Source of the DNA: Sterolibacterium sp964500605
GTDB taxonomy: Bacteria > Pseudomonadota > Gammaproteobacteria > Burkholderiales > Rhodocyclaceae
Reading direction: 5' to 3'
NCBI GenBank assembly: GCA_964500605.1
Contig: CAZCOS010000004.1
Span: forward strand, 1 to 64,000
DNA length: 64,000 bases
Of the stretch, positions 52,860 through 62,300 are shown one piece after another (position 1 is the first letter of the stretch; each line of letters begins with the position of its first letter). The translations under genes were made by a program, and so were the position numbers. Under the pieces are notes generated by a model, which saw only the letters and a list, made by a program, of their open reading frames with translations, was not told the DNA's origin and did not search any database.

Positions 52860-54300
52860 GACCCTGTTCGTGGCCATGCTCCTGCCCGGAATGCGAATGG
52901 CCTTCCGCTCCACGGGACTCAACCGCAGGTAACGCACGAGGCAGCGCGCCCATCTTCGACGACGGATCAAAACTTTCCAGAGCCGCATTCAGATTGCTCT
53001 CGGCATCAATCAGGAACTGAGCCGCCACCACCACCTCCTCGCCCTCCTGAACCCCCTCAAGAATTTCCACACGCTCCCCGGTACGCAAGCCCGTCTTCAC
53101 CACCCGTGGGGCAAACCGCCCCGCCCCCATCGCGAGCAGCACAACACGGCGAACGCCACTATCGATCACTGCCGATGAAGGCACACTCAACACCGGTGCA
53201 TGGCCCGACATCCGGATATCCACTCGGGCAAACATCCCAGGCTTCAAGCGCATCCCTGGATTTGGAAGCTCAATCCGTACCGGAACCGTCCGTGTTGCAC
53301 CTTGCAAAGTCGGCGCAATAAAAGAAACCCGTCCTTCAAAAACCTCGCCCGGATACGATTCCAAAACGACCTGCGCCTTTGCGCCCAAACGAACCGTCCC
53401 GAGGTCCTGCTCAAAAATATCGGCCAGAACCCAGACCGAAGACAAATCAGCAATTTGATAAAGCACTTCGCCGGGCTGAAAGCGCATTCCCTCGACCACC
53501 CGCTTTTCCGTCACCACACCCGAAGCGGGCGAACGAAAAGGCAGGGTACGCAGTACCTGCCCGGATCGTGCCAAAGCAGAAAGATGCGCCTCGGACACAT
53601 CCCAGTAACGCAAGCGGGCAAGGCCGGAATCCGCCAGCAAACGCATGCCCTCACCCACCTGATCCGCCCGTGCCGAATCGGTCAATGACGCGAAGCCCTG
53701 CCTGGCAATCAGATATTCGCGTTGAGCCGACACCAGCTCCGGCGAATACGCCTCGAACAACACCTGCCCCCGCCCCACCGACTCACCGGTCGCATTGACC
53801 CTCAGACGCTCCACATACCCCTCGAACTTCGCCGAAATGACATGAAGCCGCCGCTCATCCGCCTCGACACGACCCGCCGCCGACACGATCCGATCCAGAA
53901 TTTCCCGCCGCACAGGCTCGGTGCGCACGCCCATTGCCTGAATCTTCGACGCATCGATTCTGACCTGCCCAGTGGAAAAGGAAGCGGCTCCTGAATCCGT
54001 CTCATCATCCGCATAAACCGGGATGTAATCCATCCCCATGCTGTCCTTCTTCGGGACAGGCGAGGTATCGGGCAAACCCATCGGATTGCGGTAAAACAGA
54101 ACCTCGCGCTCTTTTTTAGCCCCCTGAGCAAGCGCACTCCCATTCGCAACCAACGACGCATGACCGTCATGACTGCCTTGCGTAGCGCGCCCTGCCGCCG
54201 CACTCCCCCCATTCCCGGAAAACTGTCCCGCCCAAAATCCCGCGCCGGCCGCAATGCAGCCCGTCGCAGCAACAATCAGCGCAAATGTCACTTTCTTCAC
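52834..54300 (-). CDS. cusB: Cus efflux periplasmic adaptor CusB
   Basis: 488 residues. It has an N-terminal membrane/signal segment (about 5-26), then a heavy-metal-binding segment (residues 69-96: FYRNPMGLPDTSPVP and KDSMGMDYIPVY) of the kind that takes Cu(I) via Met residues. Lipoyl, beta-barrel and helical-hairpin adaptor domains follow. The C-terminal ~25 residues are very His-rich (HSHSGQEHGHEQGHEHKHAGH region), an extra metal-binding tail absent from E. coli CusB. No separate cusF is present. Its start overlaps the cusC stop by 4 nt. Confidence 0.93.
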   Translation of the reverse strand: MKKVTFALIVAATGCIAAGAGFWAGQFSGNGGSAAAGRATQGSHDGHASLVANGSALAQGAKKEREVLFYRNPMGLPDTSPVPKKDSMGMDYIPVYADDETDSGAASFSTGQVRIDASKIQAMGVRTEPVRREILDRIVSAAGRVEADERRLHVISAKFEGYVERLRVNATGESVGRGQVLFEAYSPELVSAQREYLIARQGFASLTDSARADQVGEGMRLLADSGLARLRYWDVSEAHLSALARSGQVLRTLPFRSPASGVVTEKRVVEGMRFQPGEVLYQIADLSSVWVLADIFEQDLGTVRLGAKAQVVLESYPGEVFEGRVSFIAPTLQGATRTVPVRIELPNPGMRLKPGMFARVDIRMSGHAPVLSVPSSAVIDSGVRRVVLLAMGAGRFAPRVVKTGLRTGERVEILEGVQEGEEVVVAAQFLIDAESNLNAALESFDPSSKMGALPRALPAVESRGAEGHSHSGQEHGHEQGHEHKHAGH

Positions 54301-55601
54301 AATGCCCCTCCCACAATGCGCTCGATCTCAATCCGCCGAAACTGCGCCTCCACCTGCACCTTCAGCCGCTCAAGACGAGCCTGGCGAAGCTGCTGAAGTG
54401 CCTCCAGCAAAGCGGCAAATCCTTCACGCCCCGCCTCATAGCCTGCCTTGACCGAGCGGAACACCAGCTCGGCCTGCGGCAACAAACCCTCCCCGATCAA
54501 GGTTTCAGCGCGTCGCGCCGCATCGAATGCCGAAAGATTTTCTAAAAGCTCACCCAGTTTCTGCTGGATCACCGCCTCCTCGCGCAAGCGTGCCGCCTCG
54601 AATGCGGCCCCGGCTTCCTGCTCCCTCGCCTGCCGCGAAGACTGCTGGATTGGAATCGACACCTCAACCATGACATCCCACTGTCGAACAGCATGCTGAA
54701 ACTGGCTGGGCGCAAAACCCACCGTCAAGTCCGGATACCGGTTTCGTTCAGCCAGCTCACGCCCCTTCTGCGCCGACTGCGCGCGCAGGGCCGCCTGCAC
54801 AACCTCCGGGTTTCCCTTACGGACACGCGCTTCCAGTGCAGAAAACTCCAGCAGCCCCACCTCTGGCCAGGGCGGAAAACCCTCGGGATCCAACAGCGAA
54901 GCCTGAACCGGACGACCCAGATAAACATTCATCCGAGCCTGCAAGCGGCGTTTTTCCGAATCCAGAGAAAGCAGCCCATTGCGCAAGACTGTCTGCTCCT
55001 GCTGTGCGCGAAGCACCGACTGCTGGCTCGCCAAGCCCTGTGCATAACGGGAACGCAGCAACTTCTCCAGATCCGCCAACCGATTCAGACTTTCACGATC
55101 AATCGCCGCCGCCTCGTTCACAAAATAAAGCTGAACAAATGTCGTCCTGATCCGGCTCGCCACCTCATTCCAGCCCCCTTCAGCGCGCTGTTTCGCCCCT
55201 CCCGCCTCCAGCTCGGCCTGCTCACGCCGCAGCGCGCGCTTGCCAAACCAGGGCAACTCCTGCATCAAGGTATAGCGCATCGACCCCACCCGAGCCGGCA
55301 GCAGATTCGGGTTCTGCGTCCCCCCGCGCGTGATATCCATCCACTCTGCCCGAAGGCGAGGATCGGGAAGATTTCCGGCAGGCTCGACCCGCGCCTCGGC
55401 AGCCTCCGCCTCGCGCAGCAAGGCCGCGTAATCTGGATTTCCCTCACGCGCCAAGGCCAGCAACGCCTCCAGTTTCGCCCCCGGTACATCCGTAAGCACC
55501 GATTCCGCCCGCAACGGAAGGCTGGACAAGCCCACCAGCAGACCCAAGACGGCATACAGAAACCGACGCAGCCTAGCTGCACGAAAAAACAAAGCACCCA
55601 T
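54297..55601 (-). CDS. cusC: Outer-membrane efflux protein CusC (TolC family)
   Basis: 434 residues from the ATG at 55601; an ATG at 55619 would add six. A signal peptide ends near SLPLRAES. The TolC-type long alpha-helical hairpins are repeated (EALLALAREGNPDYAALLREAEAAEARV, and ALEARVRKGNPEVVQAALRAQSAQKGRELAERNRYPDL as family patterns). It is the outer-membrane duct of the CusCBA pump. It lacks an obvious lipobox, unlike E. coli CusC. First gene of the cusCBA operon. Confidence 0.88.
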   Translation of the reverse strand: MGALFFRAARLRRFLYAVLGLLVGLSSLPLRAESVLTDVPGAKLEALLALAREGNPDYAALLREAEAAEARVEPAGNLPDPRLRAEWMDITRGGTQNPNLLPARVGSMRYTLMQELPWFGKRALRREQAELEAGGAKQRAEGGWNEVASRIRTTFVQLYFVNEAAAIDRESLNRLADLEKLLRSRYAQGLASQQSVLRAQQEQTVLRNGLLSLDSEKRRLQARMNVYLGRPVQASLLDPEGFPPWPEVGLLEFSALEARVRKGNPEVVQAALRAQSAQKGRELAERNRYPDLTVGFAPSQFQHAVRQWDVMVEVSIPIQQSSRQAREQEAGAAFEAARLREEAVIQQKLGELLENLSAFDAARRAETLIGEGLLPQAELVFRSVKAGYEAGREGFAALLEALQQLRQARLERLKVQVEAQFRRIEIERIVGGAL

Positions 55602-55623
55602 GCTTTTCTCGCCCCACATTCCT

Positions 55624-55645
55624 CGCCTCTTCGCCTCTTCGCCTC
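55624..55645. repeat. 8-bp tandem repeat in the cusC leader
   Basis: CGCCTCTT occurs 2.75 times in a row. On the minus strand it gives GAAGAGGC units just before the two possible cusC starts, next to the ribosome-binding region. Confidence 0.6.
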
Positions 55646-55698
55646 AACACTACTGTTCGATTCTCCCAAACTGAAGCTGACCCTTTCCTGACAGCACG

Positions 55699-55714
55699 AT
55701 TACATTTCTGTAAT
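55699..55714. promoter_or_regulatory. Candidate CusR operator between cusC and cusR
   Basis: A perfect palindrome ATTACA-TTTC-TGTAAT lies in the divergent cusCBA/cusRS promoter region. Spaced TTAC...GTAA half-sites are typical of heavy-metal OmpR-type regulators (CopR/CusR/CzcR). It probably controls both transcripts. Confidence 0.65.
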
Positions 55715-55778
55715 GAAATGGCCTGCCTGGCTGCTTACCGGGCAAAATCCGGGCTCACGCAGGCATCTGGAGCGCGTC

Positions 55779-56468
55779 ATGAAAATTCTCGTCGTCGAAG
55801 ATGAACCCAAAACCGGGGACTATCTCAAACAAGGGCTGACCGAAGCCGGCTTCACCGTCGATCTGGCCCGGGAGGGGCTCGACGGACTTCACCTCGCCCT
55901 GAACGACGCCTATGAACTGGCCGTGCTGGATGTCATGCTCCCCGGGCTCGACGGCTGGCAAATCCTGCAAGCCTTGCGCAAGGCGGGCAAGACCTTCCCT
56001 GTGCTTTTCCTCACCGCACGCGATTCCATCGAAGACCGGGTCAAGGGTCTGGAACTTGGTGCGGATGACTACCTCGTCAAACCCTTCGCCTTCGCCGAAC
56101 TGCTCGCCCGCATCCGCACCCTCCTGCGACGAGGAGCCCAGTCTCGCGACACACGCAACGACACACGACTTTGCATTGCCGATCTCGAACTCGACTTGCA
56201 ACGCCGCCGCGTCACCCGCTGCAAACAAAAGATCGAGCTAACCAACAAAGAATTTGCCCTGCTGGAACTCCTCATGCGGCGGCGCGGCGAAGTCCTCCCC
56301 CGCGCCCTCATCGCCTCCCTGGTCTGGGACATGAACTTCGACAGCGACACCAATGTCATCGACGTCGCCATCCGTCGCCTTCGCGCCAAGATCGACGACG
56401 ACTACACCCCTAAGCTCATCCGGACCATACGCGGCATGGGCTATGTAATCGACGGGGAAGACGCGTGA
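55779..56468 (+). CDS. cusR: Heavy-metal response regulator CusR (OmpR family)
   Basis: 229 residues from the ATG at 55779 (MKILVVEDEPKTGDYLKQG); an in-frame ATG at 55713 would add 22 residues and place the operator inside the gene. The receiver domain has the phospho-acceptor Asp51 (AVLDVMLPGLDGW) and Lys in YLVKPFAF. The winged-helix output domain follows, with NFDSDTNVIDVAIRRLR and IRTIRGMGYV. It activates the divergent cusCBA operon on copper or silver stress. The stop overlaps the cusS GTG start by 4 nt. Confidence 0.93.
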   Translation: MKILVVEDEPKTGDYLKQGLTEAGFTVDLAREGLDGLHLALNDAYELAVLDVMLPGLDGWQILQALRKAGKTFPVLFLTARDSIEDRVKGLELGADDYLVKPFAFAELLARIRTLLRRGAQSRDTRNDTRLCIADLELDLQRRRVTRCKQKIELTNKEFALLELLMRRRGEVLPRALIASLVWDMNFDSDTNVIDVAIRRLRAKIDDDYTPKLIRTIRGMGYVIDGEDA

Positions 56469-57964
56469 AGCAACCGAGAAACTCCCGACCCGGCAGCCAG
56501 TCCGTCACCCTCCGCCTGACGCTTCTCTTCGCCTTTGTCTCAATCGCCGTCCTCCTCACCCTCGGGCTGACCATCGGAGCCCTGGTCGAAAGTCATTTCG
56601 CCGAAATGGATGAAGACCTGCTCAAAGGCAAGATCGAACTCATCGAACACAGCCTCAGCCCCAACCCCAATACCGCAAACCCCGAAGAACTGCGCCGAAA
56701 GCTCGATACCGCCTTTATGGGCCACCACGGACTCGCCTTTGCCATCTGGCGCAGCGACGGCAGCCTTCTCTACAGTAGCCCCGAAGAAAACCTGCCCGAA
56801 CGACTGAAACAGCCCGGTAGCCTACCCCTGCAAACCCTTCAGAAATGGGCCGATTCCCAAGGACACCTCTACCGTGGCCTGGCGCGAAAGCTCTCCGGCA
56901 ACACGCCACAAACACAAGGCTTGATTGCCACCGTCTCCACTGAGCTGGAAGTCCACGAACACTTCATGCGCTCCTTCAACGCAACGCTCTGGATCGCCGT
57001 GACCATCGCCGCCCTCATCAGCGGCCTGCTCGGCTGGTTTGCCGCACGGCGTGGCCTCGCCCCACTACGCGACATCGCCCGGGATGCCGCAGAAATCACC
57101 GCCGACCGCCTCAACAAGCGGCTCCCTGTCGAATCCATCCCAACCGAGCTGGCCGAAGTCGCCAGAACGCTCAACGACATGCTCGCCCGGCTCGAAACAT
57201 CTTTCCGCCGTCTTTCAGACTTTTCCGCCAATCTGGCCCACGAATTGCGCACCCCACTAAGCAATCTGCTCACCCAGACACAAGTCACCCTCACCCGCCC
57301 CCGCACCACTGACGCATACCGGGACATCCTCGCCTCCAATGCCGAAGAGCTCGAACACCTCTCCCGCATCGTCACCGACATGCTGTTCCTGGCCCAGGCC
57401 GACAACGACCTCGTCATCCCCAACCTCACCCAAGTCGACCTGCGTGCCGAAGCGGAAAGCCTCACCGAGTTCTACGGCCCGCTAGCCGAAGAAAATGGCG
57501 TCACACTCACCGTCACCGGCCAGGCCACCGTCCCAGGCGACCGTCTCATGCTCAAACGCGCCCTCGCCAACCTCCTCTCCAACGCCCTTCGTCATACTCC
57601 GCAAGGCGGGCAGATCGAAATCCATCTCCAACAAACCGGCCCGGACCCGAGCCTTCCGGAAACGCCGAATTCCCCACCAAGCCCTGCCCCACCCAGAGCC
57701 CCAGGCCACGCCACAATCCGCCTCAGCAACACCGGCTCGCCCATTCCTCCCGAACAACTCCCTCACCTCTTCGACCGCTTCTACCGGGGCGAAGCCTCCA
57801 GAAGCAAACAAACCGGAATGCAGACCGAAGGCTCGGGACTCGGCCTGGCCATCACCCGCTCCATCCTCCGCGCCCACAAAGGAGAAGCCCGCGTCCGAAC
57901 GGAAGCCGGGCGAACGGTTTTCGAGCTCGAAATACCAAAAACACGAGCAGAGCCTTCAACCTAG
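56465..57964 (+). CDS. cusS: Heavy-metal sensor histidine kinase CusS
   Basis: 499 residues with a GTG start. TM1 (about 15-40) and TM2 (about 172-195) flank a periplasmic sensor domain. The HAMP domain lies at about 193-247. The H-box has His259 in FSANLAHELRTPLSNL, and the ATPase domain has the N-box LANLLSNALRHTP, F-box LFDRFYRGE and G2 GSGLGLAI. A Pro/Ser-rich insertion of about 25 residues (PSLPETPNSPPSPAPPR region) sits between the N-box and G1 part, unusual for the family. It senses periplasmic Cu/Ag and phosphorylates CusR. Confidence 0.92.
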   Translation: MKQPRNSRPGSQSVTLRLTLLFAFVSIAVLLTLGLTIGALVESHFAEMDEDLLKGKIELIEHSLSPNPNTANPEELRRKLDTAFMGHHGLAFAIWRSDGSLLYSSPEENLPERLKQPGSLPLQTLQKWADSQGHLYRGLARKLSGNTPQTQGLIATVSTELEVHEHFMRSFNATLWIAVTIAALISGLLGWFAARRGLAPLRDIARDAAEITADRLNKRLPVESIPTELAEVARTLNDMLARLETSFRRLSDFSANLAHELRTPLSNLLTQTQVTLTRPRTTDAYRDILASNAEELEHLSRIVTDMLFLAQADNDLVIPNLTQVDLRAEAESLTEFYGPLAEENGVTLTVTGQATVPGDRLMLKRALANLLSNALRHTPQGGQIEIHLQQTGPDPSLPETPNSPPSPAPPRAPGHATIRLSNTGSPIPPEQLPHLFDRFYRGEASRSKQTGMQTEGSGLGLAITRSILRAHKGEARVRTEAGRTVFELEIPKTRAEPST

Positions 57965-58237
57965 ACTGCAATTTTCATGGTTACCCCCAAAACAGATCAG
58001 ACAAAAACCCCGTGAATTAATTGACAAAAACAAACAATCGAACAATTTCAAAATAAGCATCAACGATATATAATTCGAAATAAAACCTATTATGATTCAA
58101 TAGATTCAAGAAAATTCAGGCAACATCTTTTAGATAGCACCTATCCGTAAAGTCATAGCGACCCCTGAACCCAACCGTCTCCAGATTCCGGCCTGTCAGA
58201 CAACGTTCCGCCCCATTCCATCCGAAAGGCTGCTGCC
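57965..58237 (+). promoter_or_regulatory. AT-rich leader with candidate promoter for the giant protein gene
   Basis: This 273-bp gap is visibly more AT-rich than its surroundings. A perfect TATAAT (58069-58074) with TTTCAA 17 bp upstream (58046-58051) is the best promoter candidate. A TTGACA (58021-58026) lacks a well-placed -10. The leader would be about 155 nt long. Confidence 0.45.
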
Positions 58238-59311
58238 ATGAAAAAGCACACCTCCTCCCCCTTCCGTTCAGCCTCTCGTGCACTCGCGCTTGAGCCGCGC
58301 TTGCTGTTCGACGGAGCAGGTGCCGTTGCCATTGCCGACCACGCTTTCGACCACGTCGAATCGGGCAAGGCGTACATGGCAGAAGCCCAACGATCCGAAG
58401 CCCACCCGACGACTGAAAGTCGCCCGGGAGAATCACTGGAAAAATCCGCCCACGCCAGCGCACTCTACGTCATAGACGCCCGTGTCACCGACCTTCAAAG
58501 CATCCTCGCGTCCCTGCCCACCGATGCCACTGTACGCATCATCGGCGCAGAAGAAGCCGGTCTGAACGTCGTCGGCGCGGAACTCGCGAAAGGTGAGCGT
58601 TTCGACGCCGTGCACATCATCAGCCACGGCACCCCAGGCAGCCTCGCACTCGGCCGTGACATGCTCAATCACGACACGCTCCCCGGCCACGCCACCACGC
58701 TCCAGTCCTGGTCGACCCACCTCACGGATGAAGCCGATCTGCTGCTCTACGGTTGCGACATCGCCCAGAGCGAAGCAGGCGAACGTTTCATCAATGCCAT
58801 CGCCCAGCTCACGGGGGCCGACGTGACAGCTTCCATCAACCCCACGGGTGCGGCCCTCAAAGGTGGTGACTGGGTGCTGGAAAAGACCACAGGCCGGATT
58901 GAAGCTGGGTTGCTCTCCGTAACGGGATATGCTGAATTGCTGGCCGCCACCGCGATCAACGACTCCAACGAAGCCACGCCCCGCATCACGCCGGAAGATA
59001 CACCGCTGAGCATTGCCGGTATCAGCATCACCGATGCCGACAATCCAGCCAGCATGACCGTGCGCGTACAAACCACAGGCGGTACCAGTACCGTAACCCT
59101 GAGCGGTGCAAGCATCAGCAGTGGCAGCAACGGTTCTAACGACTTCACCCTTTCCGGCTCCCTGACTGACATCAACGCTACCCTGGCCAGTCTCAGCTTT
59201 ACTAACACACCGGACCAGAACAGACTTCTGGTTACAGTGCAAAGATCGACCTTACCGCCACGGATGTCAGCAATGGCGGAACAGCGGCCAAAGCCATCAA
59301 TCTCTCCGTGA
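58238..59311 (+). CDS. Giant secreted DUF4347/cadherin-repeat protein, N-terminal part (frame broken near 59222)
   Basis: 357 residues to the premature stop. The N-terminus has no ordinary signal peptide but carries the ALEPRLLFDGAGAVA motif (residues 16-31) typical of very large proteobacterial exoproteins. A DUF4347 domain follows (about 75-230), containing VHIISHGTPG (His130) and LLLYGCDIA (Cys173). A first repeat (about 240-327) ends in GSLTDINATLASLSFTNTPDQN. After that the frame leaves the family pattern for 29 residues and stops. The same protein continues in another plus frame from 59224. Likely exported by a type I system, which is not in this window. Confidence 0.8.
   Translation: MKKHTSSPFRSASRALALEPRLLFDGAGAVAIADHAFDHVESGKAYMAEAQRSEAHPTTESRPGESLEKSAHASALYVIDARVTDLQSILASLPTDATVRIIGAEEAGLNVVGAELAKGERFDAVHIISHGTPGSLALGRDMLNHDTLPGHATTLQSWSTHLTDEADLLLYGCDIAQSEAGERFINAIAQLTGADVTASINPTGAALKGGDWVLEKTTGRIEAGLLSVTGYAELLAATAINDSNEATPRITPEDTPLSIAGISITDADNPASMTVRVQTTGGTSTVTLSGASISSGSNGSNDFTLSGSLTDINATLASLSFTNTPDQNRLLVTVQRSTLPPRMSAMAEQRPKPSISP
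59219..59226 (+). other. Frameshift separating the two parts of the giant gene
   Basis: Upstream of this point the repeat pattern is in the frame starting at 58238 (PDQN). Downstream it resumes as TSGYSAKIDLTATDV in the frame of 59224. Dropping two bases (AG at 59222-59223) would rejoin them. There is no homopolymer or typical -1 slippery heptamer here. Confidence 0.85.
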
Positions 59312-62300
59312 CTGCCACCAACGATGCACCGAGCCTGAGCACCCAGGCGGCACTGTCCGTCAATGAAGGCGGGTTCGCCATTTTCTCGCGTGCGCAACTG
59401 GCCAGCAGCGACGGTGCGCTCGATGTCGACATTGCCACTGGCCAACAAGTCATCGGTCAGCAGATGGTCATCATCACCAGCCTGCCTTCGAAAGGGACAC
59501 TCCGCTACATGGACGGGATCGTCGCTACCGGACAGGTTGTCCCCGTCACTAGCTTGGGCAGCCTCAAATACACTCATAACGGTACGGACCTGACCGCTGT
59601 CGACACCGACACTTTCAATATCACCGTCAGCGATGGCGGCGGTGGGCAAACGACCGGAGCCATCAGCATTTCCATCAACCCGTCAAACGTCGCGCCCACC
59701 ATCACTGGCAACCCCTCGCTGATCGAAGGCCAGGTGAAAGCCGTTGCCCCGACCATTCATTTCGGGGATACCTTTGACACGCTTTCCAACGCCACAATCA
59801 AGATCACGGCACTGGATAACGGCGGGCAGGGCACATTATTCTTCGACACCAATAACGATGGCAATGTCGATAGCGGAGAAGCCATCACGGCTGGCAGAAC
59901 ATTCACATCCGCCGAAGCTGCCAACCTGATGACCCACCTCAAATACAAGCAGGACGGAACGGAGCCCAATTTACCGTCTGGCGTCAGCAAGCCCACCTAT
60001 ACCATCGAAGTCACGGATGCCGGCGGCGGGGTGGGTAGTGGGGCTGCACTCACAGCGACGAAAACCATCACCATCGACGTCCTGCCCAACAATGACGATC
60101 CGACTCTGACAAACATCCATGCCACTTCGGGCACCGCCTTGTCAGTCAATGAAAGAGATAGCGGCAGCCCGGTTGTTTTGGCCAACACCATGCTGAAGAT
60201 CACTGACCCGGATCGCGATCCCTCAGATACCAGCAAGACTACCCCTGCTCATCAACTGGTCTACACCATCCAGACCCGCCCAACAGAAGGTGAAATTCAA
60301 CTCTATGTGGGTGGTACTGCGGGGTATGGTGGAGACGGCTGGATCACCCTGGGCGATGGAGGGCGTTTCACCCAGAAGCAGATTGATGATAGTCATGTCC
60401 GTTATTACCAGACCACCAATGTCACAGCCAACACGATGGACGGCTTTACCTTCACCGTGCGTGATTCGGCATTCGGCTACGATGTCTGGACCGACCCGTC
60501 CAATCCCACGAGTGGCAGGGAAGGTGGTTTGAGGGATACGCCCACCGGTTCGATCGCAACCCAGCATTTTTACATCAATGTCATTGCCGATCCCGATACG
60601 ACTCACGACGCTTACGAAGGTGGACCGCGCCCGGCCACGCCAGGCTATGGTGGGAGCAACATGAGCTATACCTTCGCGCCAGGCACCATGACCAATGGCA
60701 ATAGCGCAACGACCTGGAATGAAGCCAACGTTGGCGCAAGCGGGGGCTATGTCATCACGGACAGCATGCTGAAGTACGTCATCACGCGCACCGACAGCAA
60801 GGGCACACCTGACACCTCAGATGACATCTCCATCACGGTTCCAGCAAATGAAACCGTCTATACCCTGACCTCCCAACCGACCAATGGCATCGTGCAACGC
60901 AATGTCAGCGGCACATGGATTGACGTTCCCACCAACGGCCAGTTTACTCAGGACGATATCGACAACAACCGCATCCGTTTTGTCCATGACGGCAGCGAAA
61001 ACCATACCGCTACCTTTGGCTACAAAGTCAGCGACGGCACGCCGAATAATTACGCTAACAGCTTTGCCATCAACGTCACCCCCAACAACGACCGTCCTAC
61101 TGCGACAGGCAGTGCCTCGGCGCAGGTGACCGAAGGCAACCATACCGTTCGTCTGGGCACAACCCAGCTGGGGATGAACGATATCGATCTGAGCCAGGAC
61201 GTATCCAAACGCGTCGGTGAGGGAGCCCAGGATTTCCTCTGGTTCCAGGTTTCGGCACAACCCGTAGATGGCAGTAGCACAACCCGGGGCTCGCTCGAAC
61301 GCTGGAATGGTTCGGCCTGGGTTGCCGTCACGCCCGGAGAATGGCTGCCCAGCACCTTGCTGACGACCACGGCTGATGGCAACACTTCTGGACTGCGTTA
61401 TGCGCATGACGGCAGCGAACCCCTGGCTTACACCGGCGGCCCCAAAGTCAGCTTCAGCTTTACCGTGCGCGACGATCTGGCCGACCCGAGCAACCCCTTT
61501 GCCACCAATTCGAGCTCACCCGCACTCAACGACGGCAGCGACCAATCCAATCAGAGCACGGCAGCCACGGTCACCATCAACATCACCCCGGTGAATGATG
61601 CGCCGCAAGTAGCCGACAAGCCCGGAGAGGCCGACCCGACCATTGCCGCAACCCTCTCTGGTGGAGGCGCACTGACCGGCGTCAATCAGATATTGACTGA
61701 TGTTGCTGAAGGAGGAACCGCCACCATCACCAATGCCTATCTCACTGCCATCGACCGCGACAACACCACCGTCCAGCGGCAGTTCCGTATTACCAGCGCC
61801 CCAACCCTTGGTGTCCTGCAACTCGATGGCAAAACGCTGGGCGCGGGCTCCACCTTCACCCAGGCCGATATTGATGCGAACAAATTGACTTACAAGCACA
61901 ACGGCGATGAGGTCGGTGCAGCCACCACCGACGCCATCGGCACTTATCACGACAAATTCCATTTCGTGGTCAATGATGGCGTTCTGGAAGATAGCGGAGA
62001 CCCCACCAGCAAAAACGCCTTCCTCATCACGCTCAAGCCGATGAATGATCTGGCCACGGTCACCGTACCGGGTGGCACGTTGGACGTCTTTGCCTCCGGC
62101 GGTGGAACGGTGAACATCACGGGTGTTTCCGTCGACGACCCTGACCTGGCCGTTATCATCAGCGGTTCAGAAGAAGATTTCATCCGGGTTGAAGTTGAGG
62201 TGCTGGATAACTCCAATGCAGCCGTTGCTGGTGCACAGCTGAGTTACACGGGTGCTGATCCATCAAGTGGAACCCGTGTGTATATCAACGGCAAAGGCAG

